NCBI GenBank assembly: GCA_913043075.1
Contig: CAJWLI010000109.1
Span: 1-5,579, forward strand
Reading direction: 5' to 3'
Length of the DNA stretch: 5,579 nucleotides
Origin: an uncultured Gammaproteobacteria bacterium
GTDB lineage: Bacteria; Pseudomonadota; Gammaproteobacteria; Pseudomonadales; Azotimanducaceae
The notes beneath the pieces were generated by a model. The model saw only the letters and a list, made by a program, of their open reading frames with translations, ran no database searches and was not told where the DNA came from. The translations under genes and the position numbers were made by a program. Shown here piece after piece: positions 1-5,579 of the stretch. Position 1 is the stretch's first letter, and each line of letters starts with the position of its first letter.

Positions 1-961
1 CGGTGGCAACTAGAACAGAAAGGCTCTTGTTAGCAAATTTCACTAGGATCTTGGTTCGATCTTTTTGTTCCATGTCTCCATGCAGGGCTAGGGAACTGAA
101 TCCAAGATTTCTTAGTGCCAGAGCTACGTCTTCGGTCAATTTCTTGGTGTTGCAGAAAACAAGAGCACTGTCAGGGTTGAATTTCTGAAGCAATCCTAGG
201 AGGCAATCGATTCGTTTTGACTTGTCAGGTATTTGACAAAGTAACTGTCGAATAGTGTTTTCGTTGTGTTGATCTTCGGCTTCAATTAGATGAGGGCGGA
301 TCATGACTTTTGATGCTAGTTCCCCAATATTTAAAGGGTAGGTTGCACTGAATAAGAGATTTTGCCTTTTTTTTGGCAGGTATCGAATAATCTCAGTGAT
401 TGATTCTCCGAAGCCCATATCTAACATTCTGTCAGCTTCATCTAGTACGAAGATGTCTAAATGTTCTAGTAGGAGATTTTTTTTTCTAAGGTGTTCCTCG
501 ATTCTGCCGGGTGTCCCAACAACAATATGAGCTCCGTGCTCGAGGGAACCTTTTTGAGGTCCGAATGCTGAACCACCACATAAAGTCGTGACTTTGATGT
601 TATGAATTTTCCGTCCAAGCGTTCTTATTTCCTTTGCAACTTGATCAGCAAGTTCGCGCGTCGGACATAAAGTAAGCGATTGAATCCTGAATTTTTTAAC
701 ATCTAGTTTGTTAAGAAGACCTAGGCCAAAAGCGGCGGTTTTTCCAGAACCCGTCTTTGCTTTGGCAATAATATCATTGCCCGCTATTATTTTTGGCAAG
801 GACAGTTTCTGAATCGGGGTCATTTTGACAAAGCCCAGTTCTTTTAGGTTCGACTGTAAGTTTGCGTGGAGATTCAGGCTTTCGAATCCCTTGTTTAAAG
901 CAATCGTTTTGGCTTCATCAGATTTCTCTGAAATATCTTTGCTGGAGGTAAAATTTTTCAA
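1..961 (-). CDS. dbpA: DbpA-like DEAD-box ATP-dependent RNA helicase (3' end outside the window)
   Basis: An unbroken reading frame of 320 codons enters from the left edge; only the N-terminal part of the protein is present. DEAD-box motifs appear in order: Q motif (F26 and MTPIQ 47-51), motif I AKTGSGKT (68-75), Ia PTRELA (100-105), Ib TPGR (150-153), II DEAD (174-177), III SAT (205-207), IV LVFCNT (267-272), LHGDMEQKDR (293-302), then motif V cut at VLVAT. The stretch LCGGSAFGPQKGSL (127-140) and AKTGSGKTAAFGLGLL closely match DbpA, which in E. coli (about 457 residues) unwinds RNA during 50S ribosome assembly, guided by a C-terminal domain binding 23S rRNA hairpin 92. Motif VI and that RNA-binding domain lie outside, so the subfamily rests on the core alone. 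The start is inferred as TTG at 961-959: an in-frame stop lies at 994-992, no ATG occurs before the Q motif, and a weak GAGAA site sits six bases upstream. Confidence 0.93.
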   Translation of the reverse strand, partial: MKNFTSSKDISEKSDEAKTIALNKGFESLNLHANLQSNLKELGFVKMTPIQKLSLPKIIAGNDIIAKAKTGSGKTAAFGLGLLNKLDVKKFRIQSLTLCPTRELADQVAKEIRTLGRKIHNIKVTTLCGGSAFGPQKGSLEHGAHIVVGTPGRIEEHLRKKNLLLEHLDIFVLDEADRMLDMGFGESITEIIRYLPKKRQNLLFSATYPLNIGELASKVMIRPHLIEAEDQHNENTIRQLLCQIPDKSKRIDCLLGLLQKFNPDSALVFCNTKKLTEDVALALRNLGFSSLALHGDMEQKDRTKILVKFANKSLSVLVAT

Positions 962-996
962 TTGATGTTCTCGAAATCGAAGGTTGCTAGCTTATG

Positions 997-1025
997 GATA
1001 TAATTATCGTTGTAAAGAGCGTAAA
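997..1025 (-). promoter_or_regulatory. Possible sigma70-type promoter for the dbpA-like gene
   Basis: On the minus strand, TTTACG (1025-1020) is followed after 17 bases by TATATC (1002-997). Each hexamer matches four of six consensus positions. Transcription would begin near 990, giving a leader of about 30 bases before the TTG start at 961. The match is modest in an AT-rich gap, so this is a candidate only. Confidence 0.35.
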
Positions 1026-1067
1026 AGCGGTTGCCAGATAAAAAAGTGGGAAATTCAAATTGGATCT

Positions 1068-1096
1068 TTGATCGAGCACTAAACTGGCGCTATGCT
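1068..1096 (+). promoter_or_regulatory. Possible sigma70-type promoter for the P450 operon
   Basis: TTGATC (1068-1073) and TATGCT (1091-1096) are separated by exactly 17 bases. Each hexamer matches four of six consensus positions, including the conserved TTG and TAT..T. The predicted start site near 1103 leaves a leader of about 30 bases before the P450 start codon. A perfect TATAAT also occurs at 999-1004 on this strand but has no recognisable -35 element at the right distance. No operator-like repeat or regulator gene is visible nearby. Confidence 0.42.
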
Positions 1097-1121
1097 TTGT
1101 CCTTATTAAAATATAAGCGAT

Positions 1122-1127
1122 AGGGAG
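1122..1127 (+). promoter_or_regulatory. Ribosome binding site that fixes the P450 TTG start
   Basis: AGGGAG lies five bases before the TTG at 1133. The in-frame codon at 1121-1123 is a stop (TAG), so no upstream start is possible. The next in-frame ATG that could serve is about 48 codons downstream, past conserved N-terminal P450 sequence. Together these support TTG as the true start. Confidence 0.7.
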
Positions 1128-1132
1128 CAGGT

Positions 1133-2503
1133 TTGAGACTAATTAGTGATGATATCCTCATAGATTCGGGAGCCCAGAGCCCCTTTTTTGATCAAGTTTA
1201 TCCGAGTCTTGAAGGCTTCCAGTTTTCTAATCCTTCTGCATGGACAAAGGGACATCCTTTTGAACTGTATAAAGAAATGCAAGAAAATGCCCCGGTTATG
1301 TGGTCTTCTCCCCAAAAAAACCGAGGAAAAGTATCGGGTTTTTGGTGCGTCACAAAATATGAAGACATTAAAAAAGTAGAGCTATCACATCGAATTTTCT
1401 CCTCCCAGAGAGGAGGCATCAATATGTCAGTGCCCCAGCGAAAATATTGGCGTCCTAGAAACCTGGTTATGGCTTCTCTGAACTCGTTAATTAATGCGGA
1501 TGAGCCGTTGCATCGGGAAATGCGAATGCAACAGAGTGAATTTTTCTTTCCTGCGTATGTTGCCAAAATCAAAGAAAAAGTCGGTTTGAAGATCGATGCT
1601 CTTCTTGATGATATGGAGAAAAAAGGTCCCGTTATTGATTTCGTAGAAATGTTTTCCCAGGAGCTACCGCTTTTCACTCTTTGCGAAATGCTCGGTGTAG
1701 ACGACGAAGACCGGCCGAAAGTGAAAATCTGGATGCATTACCTCGAATTAGCTTCTCAATTCTTATCTAACCCCTGGCAAACTTTTTTTTCTGAGCCTCT
1801 GTTTCCTCTTCGATTTAATAAAGTTGTCGACGAAATGTTTGCGTATGGAGAAAAAGTAATGGCTGAGCGAAGACGGAGTCCGAGAGAGGATCTGCTTTCA
1901 ATCATTGCTCAGACCAAGGTAGAGAATGAACTTCTTCCACAAGAATTCCTTGATGGTTCTTGGTTACTAATTATATTTGCAGGAAACGATACCTCGAGAA
2001 ATTCTTTGTCCGGTACGATTAGGTTGATGACTGAGTTCCCGGAGCAAAGGGCAATGGTTATCAATGACCCTACCTTAGTGCCTCGCATGTCTGAGGAAGC
2101 GCTGCGGATGGTTTCGCCTGTTATGCATATGCGCCGCACTGCACTGGAGGACACCGAATTAAATGGCCAGCGAATAGCAAAGGATGAGAAGCTGGTGCTT
2201 TGGTATGGAGCCGCGAACCGGGATCCCGATATTTTTTCTGAGCCCGACATTTTCGATATACAGCGTAAAAATGCAGAGAAGCATGTTGCGTTTGGCCACG
2301 GGGTACATAAGTGCTTAGGTTCCCGGATTGCGCAGATGCAACTGAGGCTTGCTTTTGAACGAATTTTTGATCGATTTCCCAAAATCGCATGGACAGGCAA
2401 ACAAAAGATAGCGCCGAATGCGCTAGTCCATGCCATTTCAAGCATGCAGGTTAACCTTTATGGGTTAGGTCGAACCCGGCCTGTTTCTGTTTCTGTAAAA
2501 TAA
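1133..2503 (+). CDS. Cytochrome P450 monooxygenase, soluble bacterial type
   Basis: The 456-residue product has every core P450 signature. These are a C-helix H127-x3-R131, the I-helix oxygen-activation motif AGNDTS (283-288, acid D286 and T287), the K-helix ExxR at E322-R325, and the haem-binding loop FGHGVHKCLG (387-396) with C394 as the expected haem thiolate. There is no N-terminal membrane anchor, so it should be a cytoplasmic enzyme fed by a ferredoxin and its reductase, neither of which is encoded in the window. The segments GNDTSRNSLSG and HMRRTALEDTELNGQ resemble CYP153 alkane hydroxylases and, more loosely, the CYP124/125 group, which hydroxylate aliphatic, terpenoid or sterol chains; the N-terminal half is less CYP153-like. 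A hydrophobic substrate is therefore an inference and the exact family is unassigned. Translation starts at TTG. It is the first gene of the rightward cluster, ends in TAATGA, and lies 26 bases before the small ORF. Confidence 0.95.
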   Translation: MRLISDDILIDSGAQSPFFDQVYPSLEGFQFSNPSAWTKGHPFELYKEMQENAPVMWSSPQKNRGKVSGFWCVTKYEDIKKVELSHRIFSSQRGGINMSVPQRKYWRPRNLVMASLNSLINADEPLHREMRMQQSEFFFPAYVAKIKEKVGLKIDALLDDMEKKGPVIDFVEMFSQELPLFTLCEMLGVDDEDRPKVKIWMHYLELASQFLSNPWQTFFSEPLFPLRFNKVVDEMFAYGEKVMAERRRSPREDLLSIIAQTKVENELLPQEFLDGSWLLIIFAGNDTSRNSLSGTIRLMTEFPEQRAMVINDPTLVPRMSEEALRMVSPVMHMRRTALEDTELNGQRIAKDEKLVLWYGAANRDPDIFSEPDIFDIQRKNAEKHVAFGHGVHKCLGSRIAQMQLRLAFERIFDRFPKIAWTGKQKIAPNALVHAISSMQVNLYGLGRTRPVSVSVK

Positions 2504-2517
2504 TGATGTTTTAAATA

Positions 2518-2523
2518 GAAGGG
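2518..2523 (+). promoter_or_regulatory. Strong ribosome binding site before the small ORF
   Basis: GAAGGG lies six bases upstream of the ATG at 2530. It is the only well-placed Shine-Dalgarno sequence in the gap between the P450 and the molybdoenzyme. It is 85 bases from the molybdoenzyme start at 2609, far too distant to serve that gene directly, so it argues that the small ORF is translated. Confidence 0.55.
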
Positions 2524-2529
2524 CAAAAA

Positions 2530-2619
2530 ATGAGTGATTTTAGAGTAATCATTTTCCGTCCCTTTAAGTTTATTGTAGGTTGGGCGGTTGTAGGGTTTTA
2601 TTTAAGCCATGTCTTCTAA
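2530..2619 (+). CDS. Putative 29-residue hydrophobic small protein or leader peptide, coupled to the molybdoenzyme
   Basis: An ATG at 2530 opens a 29-codon frame ending in TAA (2617-2619). The product begins MSDFRVIIFRPFKF, with basic residues R5, R10 and K13, and continues with a nearly uncharged hydrophobic stretch (about residues 14-29, including FIVGWAVVGFYL). That pattern fits a single short membrane segment with its N-terminus inside. I recognise no family. The ORF starts 26 bases after the P450 stop and its last 11 bases overlap the molybdoenzyme start in another frame. Because the downstream gene lacks its own good ribosome binding site, translation through this ORF could deliver ribosomes to the ATG at 2609. 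It could be a real microprotein, a leader peptide whose translation matters more than its product, or a chance ORF. The ribosome binding site and overlap are seen; function is inferred. Confidence 0.45.
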   Translation: MSDFRVIIFRPFKFIVGWAVVGFYLSHVF

Positions 2620-4912
2620 GCGAACAACATTTCATTGGGGAACTTACGATGTTGTAACTGAGCGAAATGATGTTGTGGCTGCACTTCCTTACTCGGATGA
2701 TCCTGATCCCTCTCCAATCGGAGACAATTTGGTAGGAAGCCTACAAAACAAGCTTCGGATACGCACGCCGATGATTCGGGAGAGTTATCTAAAATTAAGG
2801 AATTATTCAGGAAGTGGCAGAGGCAGAGAGCCATTTGTACCAGTTTCCTGGGAATATGCAGAAAAATTAGTTGCAGAGGAATTAAGTAGAGTTCGACGTT
2901 GCTATGGAAACGAGGCTATATTCGGCGGTTCTTATGGTTGGGGAAGTGCGGGGAGGTTTCATCACGCTCAGGGGCAGTTGCATCGCTTTTTAAATCTCAT
3001 CGGTGGTTGCACTCGCTCGGTAAACACTTATAGCTTCGCAGCCGCTGAAGTCATATTACCCCACGTAGTGGGCCACGAAAGTTCTTTTATCAGCCAGCCT
3101 ACAAATTGGCCTAGTTTGATCAATAAATCTGAATTATTTGTCGCGTTTGGTGGCCTTCCTTTGAAAAACAGCCAGGTTACTTCCGGCGGGTTGAGTCGGC
3201 ATCTCCAAAAAAAGTACATGTACGAAGCTTTGCAGTCGGGAATAGAATTTATAAATGTCAGCCCGATAAGATCTGACATTGCCGATGGCCTTGAATCAGA
3301 GTGGCTCGGACTTACTCCCAACACAGATGTAGCCTTTATGCTGGGGCTTGGCTTCACCATCGTATCTGAGGATCTCCAAGACAGCTTATTCCTTCAAAAG
3401 TACTGCATTGGGTTTGATAAAGTTAAGGACTATCTTTTTGGTCATTCGGACGGAATAGAGAAAACGGCAGAGTGGGCGTCGAGTATCTGCGGTGTTAGCG
3501 CAGATACTATTGTGAAGTTGGCTAGAAAGATGACCGACAAAAGAACAATTTTATCGGCGAGTTGGTCTCTTACTCGACAAGACCATGGCGAGCAAAGCTA
3601 TTGGATGCTTATAACCTTAGCAGCGCTTTTGGGACAGATAGGACTACCCGGCGGAGGTTTTGCTTTTGGTTACGCTGCAGAAAATAAGGTTGGCGTATCT
3701 GGTTCCTCTTTGAGATTATCTCGTCTTCCGCAGGGTATTAATCCAATTTCTTCATTCATTCCTGTTGCTCGCATATCAGATATGTTGCTAAATCCGAATA
3801 CAGGATTTTCTTATAACGGTAAGGAGTACTCTTATCCTGACGTAAAACTTGTTTATTGGGCGGGCGGGAATCCATTTCATCATCACCAAGATTTGCGACG
3901 ATTAGATTCAGCTTGGCAACGCCCCCAAACGATAATTTGTAACGAAATTTATTGGACTTCGACCGCAAAGCGTTGCGATATTGTCTTACCTGTGACCTCC
4001 CCGTTGGAAAGAAATGACATAGGCGGATCTCCCGCTGAATCTTCGGTTCTTGCCATGAAACAAGTTTGCCCCCCAGTGGAAGAAGCTAGAAGCGATTACG
4101 ATATTTTTTCGGGCATAGCCGAGAGGCTAGGGATGCGCGATCGCTTCACGGAAGGGCTTGACGAACTCGGTTGGTTAAAAAGACTTTATAAGGAAACAAA
4201 AGATTTTTTGGAAGACGCTGGAGAAAAGATTCCTAGTTTTGATGAATTTTGGAGCGCCGGGGAACTGCACCACAGAGTAACTTCGAAGAGTTATTTAGCT
4301 TTAAAAAAGTTTCGGGATTCCCCTTCGTCTTTTCGCCTCTCTACTCCCTCTGGAAAAATTGAATTATTTTCTCATAAGATCTCCGGATTCAATTATCCAA
4401 ATTGCCCTGGCCAAGCAGTTTGGCTAGAACCTATCGAGTGGCTTGGAAGCAAGAAGTCAAAGTCATTCCCGCTGCATTTAATATCAAATCAACCGAAGGA
4501 CCGGCTCCATAGTCAACTAGATTTTGGGCCATTAAGTAGCTCTGGCAAAATTAAGGAAAGAGAAAAGATTAGCCTTCATCCGGATGACGCAATTGAAAGG
4601 TCCTTAAAGCAAGGAGATATAGTTCGTGTTTTTAATGATAGGGGCGCATTATTAGCGGGAGTAGAAATTTCTACTGCGGTTAGGCCACGTGTGGTTCATA
4701 TGGCTACAGGGGCATGGTGGGACCCTTCTCCTGGTGGAGCTGAAGAGAGCTTATGTAAGCATGGGAACGTGAACGCAATAACAAAAGACCATGGAACTTC
4801 AGATTTGGCTCAAGGACCGACCGCATTATCCTGCTTGGTTGAGGTTGAGCTTTATGAAGGTAGTAGCTTAGACGTCACCGCTCATGAACCGCCTGAAATC
4901 TTGCAAAGCTGA
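2609..4912 (+). CDS. bisC: BisC/DMSO-reductase-family molybdopterin oxidoreductase (biotin sulfoxide or TMAO reductase-like)
   Basis: The 767-residue product matches the cytoplasmic biotin sulfoxide reductase branch of the DMSO reductase family in length and along its whole course. It begins with HWGTYDVV (9-16), and then has GGSYGWGSAGRFHHAQ (106-121), NTYSFAAAEVILPHVVG (139-155), SWSLTRQDHGEQSYW (318-332), GQIGLPGGGFAFGY (342-355), TSPLERNDIGG (463-473), ISNQPKDRLHSQLDFG (625-640) and the C-terminal cofactor-binding HGNVNAITKDHGTSDLAQGP (718-737). S142 is the expected molybdenum ligand, with Y109 and W111 where DMSO reductase has Tyr114 and Trp116 (spacings of 33 and 31 to the Ser are preserved). 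There is no twin-arginine signal and no N-terminal iron-sulfur cysteine cluster, so it should be soluble, carry only bis-MGD, and reduce S- or N-oxides. The start is forced: an in-frame TAA lies at 2603 and later starts would lose HWG. Its ribosome binding site is poor (AGGG, 13 bases away). Substrate specificity is unknown. Confidence 0.92.
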   Translation: MSSKRTTFHWGTYDVVTERNDVVAALPYSDDPDPSPIGDNLVGSLQNKLRIRTPMIRESYLKLRNYSGSGRGREPFVPVSWEYAEKLVAEELSRVRRCYGNEAIFGGSYGWGSAGRFHHAQGQLHRFLNLIGGCTRSVNTYSFAAAEVILPHVVGHESSFISQPTNWPSLINKSELFVAFGGLPLKNSQVTSGGLSRHLQKKYMYEALQSGIEFINVSPIRSDIADGLESEWLGLTPNTDVAFMLGLGFTIVSEDLQDSLFLQKYCIGFDKVKDYLFGHSDGIEKTAEWASSICGVSADTIVKLARKMTDKRTILSASWSLTRQDHGEQSYWMLITLAALLGQIGLPGGGFAFGYAAENKVGVSGSSLRLSRLPQGINPISSFIPVARISDMLLNPNTGFSYNGKEYSYPDVKLVYWAGGNPFHHHQDLRRLDSAWQRPQTIICNEIYWTSTAKRCDIVLPVTSPLERNDIGGSPAESSVLAMKQVCPPVEEARSDYDIFSGIAERLGMRDRFTEGLDELGWLKRLYKETKDFLEDAGEKIPSFDEFWSAGELHHRVTSKSYLALKKFRDSPSSFRLSTPSGKIELFSHKISGFNYPNCPGQAVWLEPIEWLGSKKSKSFPLHLISNQPKDRLHSQLDFGPLSSSGKIKEREKISLHPDDAIERSLKQGDIVRVFNDRGALLAGVEISTAVRPRVVHMATGAWWDPSPGGAEESLCKHGNVNAITKDHGTSDLAQGPTALSCLVEVELYEGSSLDVTAHEPPEILQS

Positions 4913-5029
4913 ATCTAGGGGCCTGCGGGATAACTCTGCTTTGAGAGCGGATTATGAAATTAAAACTACCCATCAATTTTTGAGTTAAACTACGTGGACT
5001 GCGAGATGCGCCGCAAATCGCCAATTAAT

Positions 5030-5033
5030 GGAG
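5030..5033 (+). promoter_or_regulatory. Ribosome binding site deciding the GST start
   Basis: GGAG lies six bases before the ATG at 5040. An alternative in-frame ATG at 5028 would add four residues but overlaps this site and has no purine-rich sequence before it. The 5040 start also gives the usual GST opening with a beta-strand directly at the N-terminus (MKLYNS). Confidence 0.65.
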
Positions 5034-5039
5034 AAAGTG

Positions 5040-5579
5040 ATGAAGTTATATAACTCTATTGGTCCAAACCCTAAGGTCGTTCGGATGTTTATGGCCGAGC
5101 TTGGTATGGAGATTGAAAAAGAGGAAGTCGATTTAATGGGAGGAGTTAATCGTCGAGAACCTTACCTCTCAATTAATCCTGGCGGTCAGCTTCCTGCATT
5201 AGAGTTGGATAGTGGTGCCGTGATCTCGGAGATAACGGGAATTTGTGAATATTTAAACGAGTGCCAGGGAGGGACTCCTTTAATTGGCAGCGATTCAGAT
5301 GAGAGGGCTGTGACGCGGATGTGGGTCAGAAGAATTGACCTTGGTATTGTGGAAAATATAACTTCTGGTTTTCGCTATGCAGAGGGGGTGCCTATTTTTA
5401 AGGATCGAATGACTCTTATCCCGAATGCTGCGGAAGATCTGAAAAAACTTGCGCAAGAAAAGATAACTTGGCTAGATAAATTAATAGAAGGGAAAGAGTT
5501 TATTTGTGGGAACCGGTTCTCTCTCGCAGATATCATGCTATTTGTCTTTTTAGAGTTCGGTGCAACAGTTGGACAACCC
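5040..5579 (+). CDS. Glutathione S-transferase-like protein (3' end outside the window)
   Basis: The frame stays open for 180 codons to the right edge, so perhaps 20-50 C-terminal residues are missing. The N-terminal thioredoxin-like domain (about 1-75) shows MKLYNSIGPNPKVVRMFMAE, where S6 or N10 occupies the region of the usual catalytic Ser, Cys or Tyr. It then has NPGGQLPALEL (46-56) with the conserved cis-proline P52, and ISEITGICEYL (62-72), equivalent to the glutathione-binding E-S-x-A-I segment but with Ile in place of Ser. The helical C-terminal domain contains the N-capping box NRFSLADIML (158-167) with S161 and D164, a hallmark of the fold. The class is not assigned. Such proteins conjugate glutathione to electrophiles or act as glutathione-dependent lyases or isomerases. 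It lies 127 bases after the molybdoenzyme on the same strand; I see no convincing promoter or terminator in that gap, so co-transcription is possible. Confidence 0.9.
   Translation, partial: MKLYNSIGPNPKVVRMFMAELGMEIEKEEVDLMGGVNRREPYLSINPGGQLPALELDSGAVISEITGICEYLNECQGGTPLIGSDSDERAVTRMWVRRIDLGIVENITSGFRYAEGVPIFKDRMTLIPNAAEDLKKLAQEKITWLDKLIEGKEFICGNRFSLADIMLFVFLEFGATVGQP

Noticed and set aside
3..188. Open frame of 61 codons on the plus strand at the left edge
   Set aside because: It is antisense to the dbpA-like gene, whose conserved helicase motifs continue without a break on the other strand; the plus-strand product has no recognisable feature.
999..1004. Perfect TATAAT on the plus strand, within the near-palindrome ATAATTAT
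   Set aside because: No -35-like hexamer sits 16-18 bases upstream and there is no extended -10 TG. The AT-rich palindrome is short enough to be chance. The pair at 1068-1096 is a better promoter candidate for the P450.
1198..1677. 159-codon minus-strand frame inside the P450 gene
   Set aside because: It lies fully antisense to strongly conserved P450 sequence and has no ribosome binding site or recognisable domain. The same applies to the minus-strand frames at 1909-2445, 2121-2441, 2616-2834, 3028-3360 and 3756-3968.
2533..2553. Inverted repeat with arms AGTGATT and AATCATT around a seven-base loop
   Set aside because: The stem is AT-rich, contains a G-U pair and has no following U tract. 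It is too weak for a terminator, and any role in blocking the small ORF start is speculative.
4954..4983. Nine-codon ORF (MKLKLPINF) between the molybdoenzyme and the GST gene
   Set aside because: Although purine-rich sequence precedes it, the frame is too short to distinguish from chance and does not overlap a neighbouring start.
4941..4985. TTGAGA and TTGAGT as possible -35 elements for the GST gene
   Set aside because: Neither has an acceptable -10 hexamer at 16-18 bases, so a dedicated GST promoter is not supported.

Overview
The window looks like chromosomal DNA of a Gram-negative bacterium, most likely a gammaproteobacterium. The DbpA-type DEAD-box helicase is of the gammaproteobacterial kind, and base composition is moderately AT-rich throughout with no sign of a mobile element. 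The taxon is an inference; a marine or aquatic lineage would fit but cannot be shown from the sequence.

Layout. Positions 1-961 hold the 5' two-thirds of a dbpA-like RNA helicase on the minus strand, running off the left edge. A 171-base divergent intergenic region (962-1132) carries plausible promoters for both directions. All remaining genes read rightwards: a cytochrome P450 (1133-2503), a very small hydrophobic ORF with a strong ribosome binding site (2530-2619), a BisC/DMSO-reductase-family molybdopterin oxidoreductase (2609-4912), and the 5' part of a glutathione S-transferase-like gene (5040 to the right edge). No RNA gene, CRISPR array, insertion sequence or convincing terminator was seen, and there is no gene-free stretch longer than about 170 bases.

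How the genes may work together. The P450, the small ORF and the molybdoenzyme are tightly packed (26-base gap, then an 11-base overlap) and look like one transcription unit; the GST-like gene follows 127 bases later and may belong to it. All three large products are cytoplasmic redox or detoxification enzyme types: an oxygen-inserting P450, an oxygen-atom-transfer molybdoenzyme normally acting on S- or N-oxides, and a glutathione-linked enzyme. This suggests a catabolic or detoxification locus for a hydrophobic or heteroatom-containing compound, but the substrate cannot be read from the sequence. The least expected element is the 29-codon ORF whose end overlaps the start of the molybdoenzyme. 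It has the best ribosome binding site in that gap, while the molybdoenzyme has almost none, which points to translational coupling.
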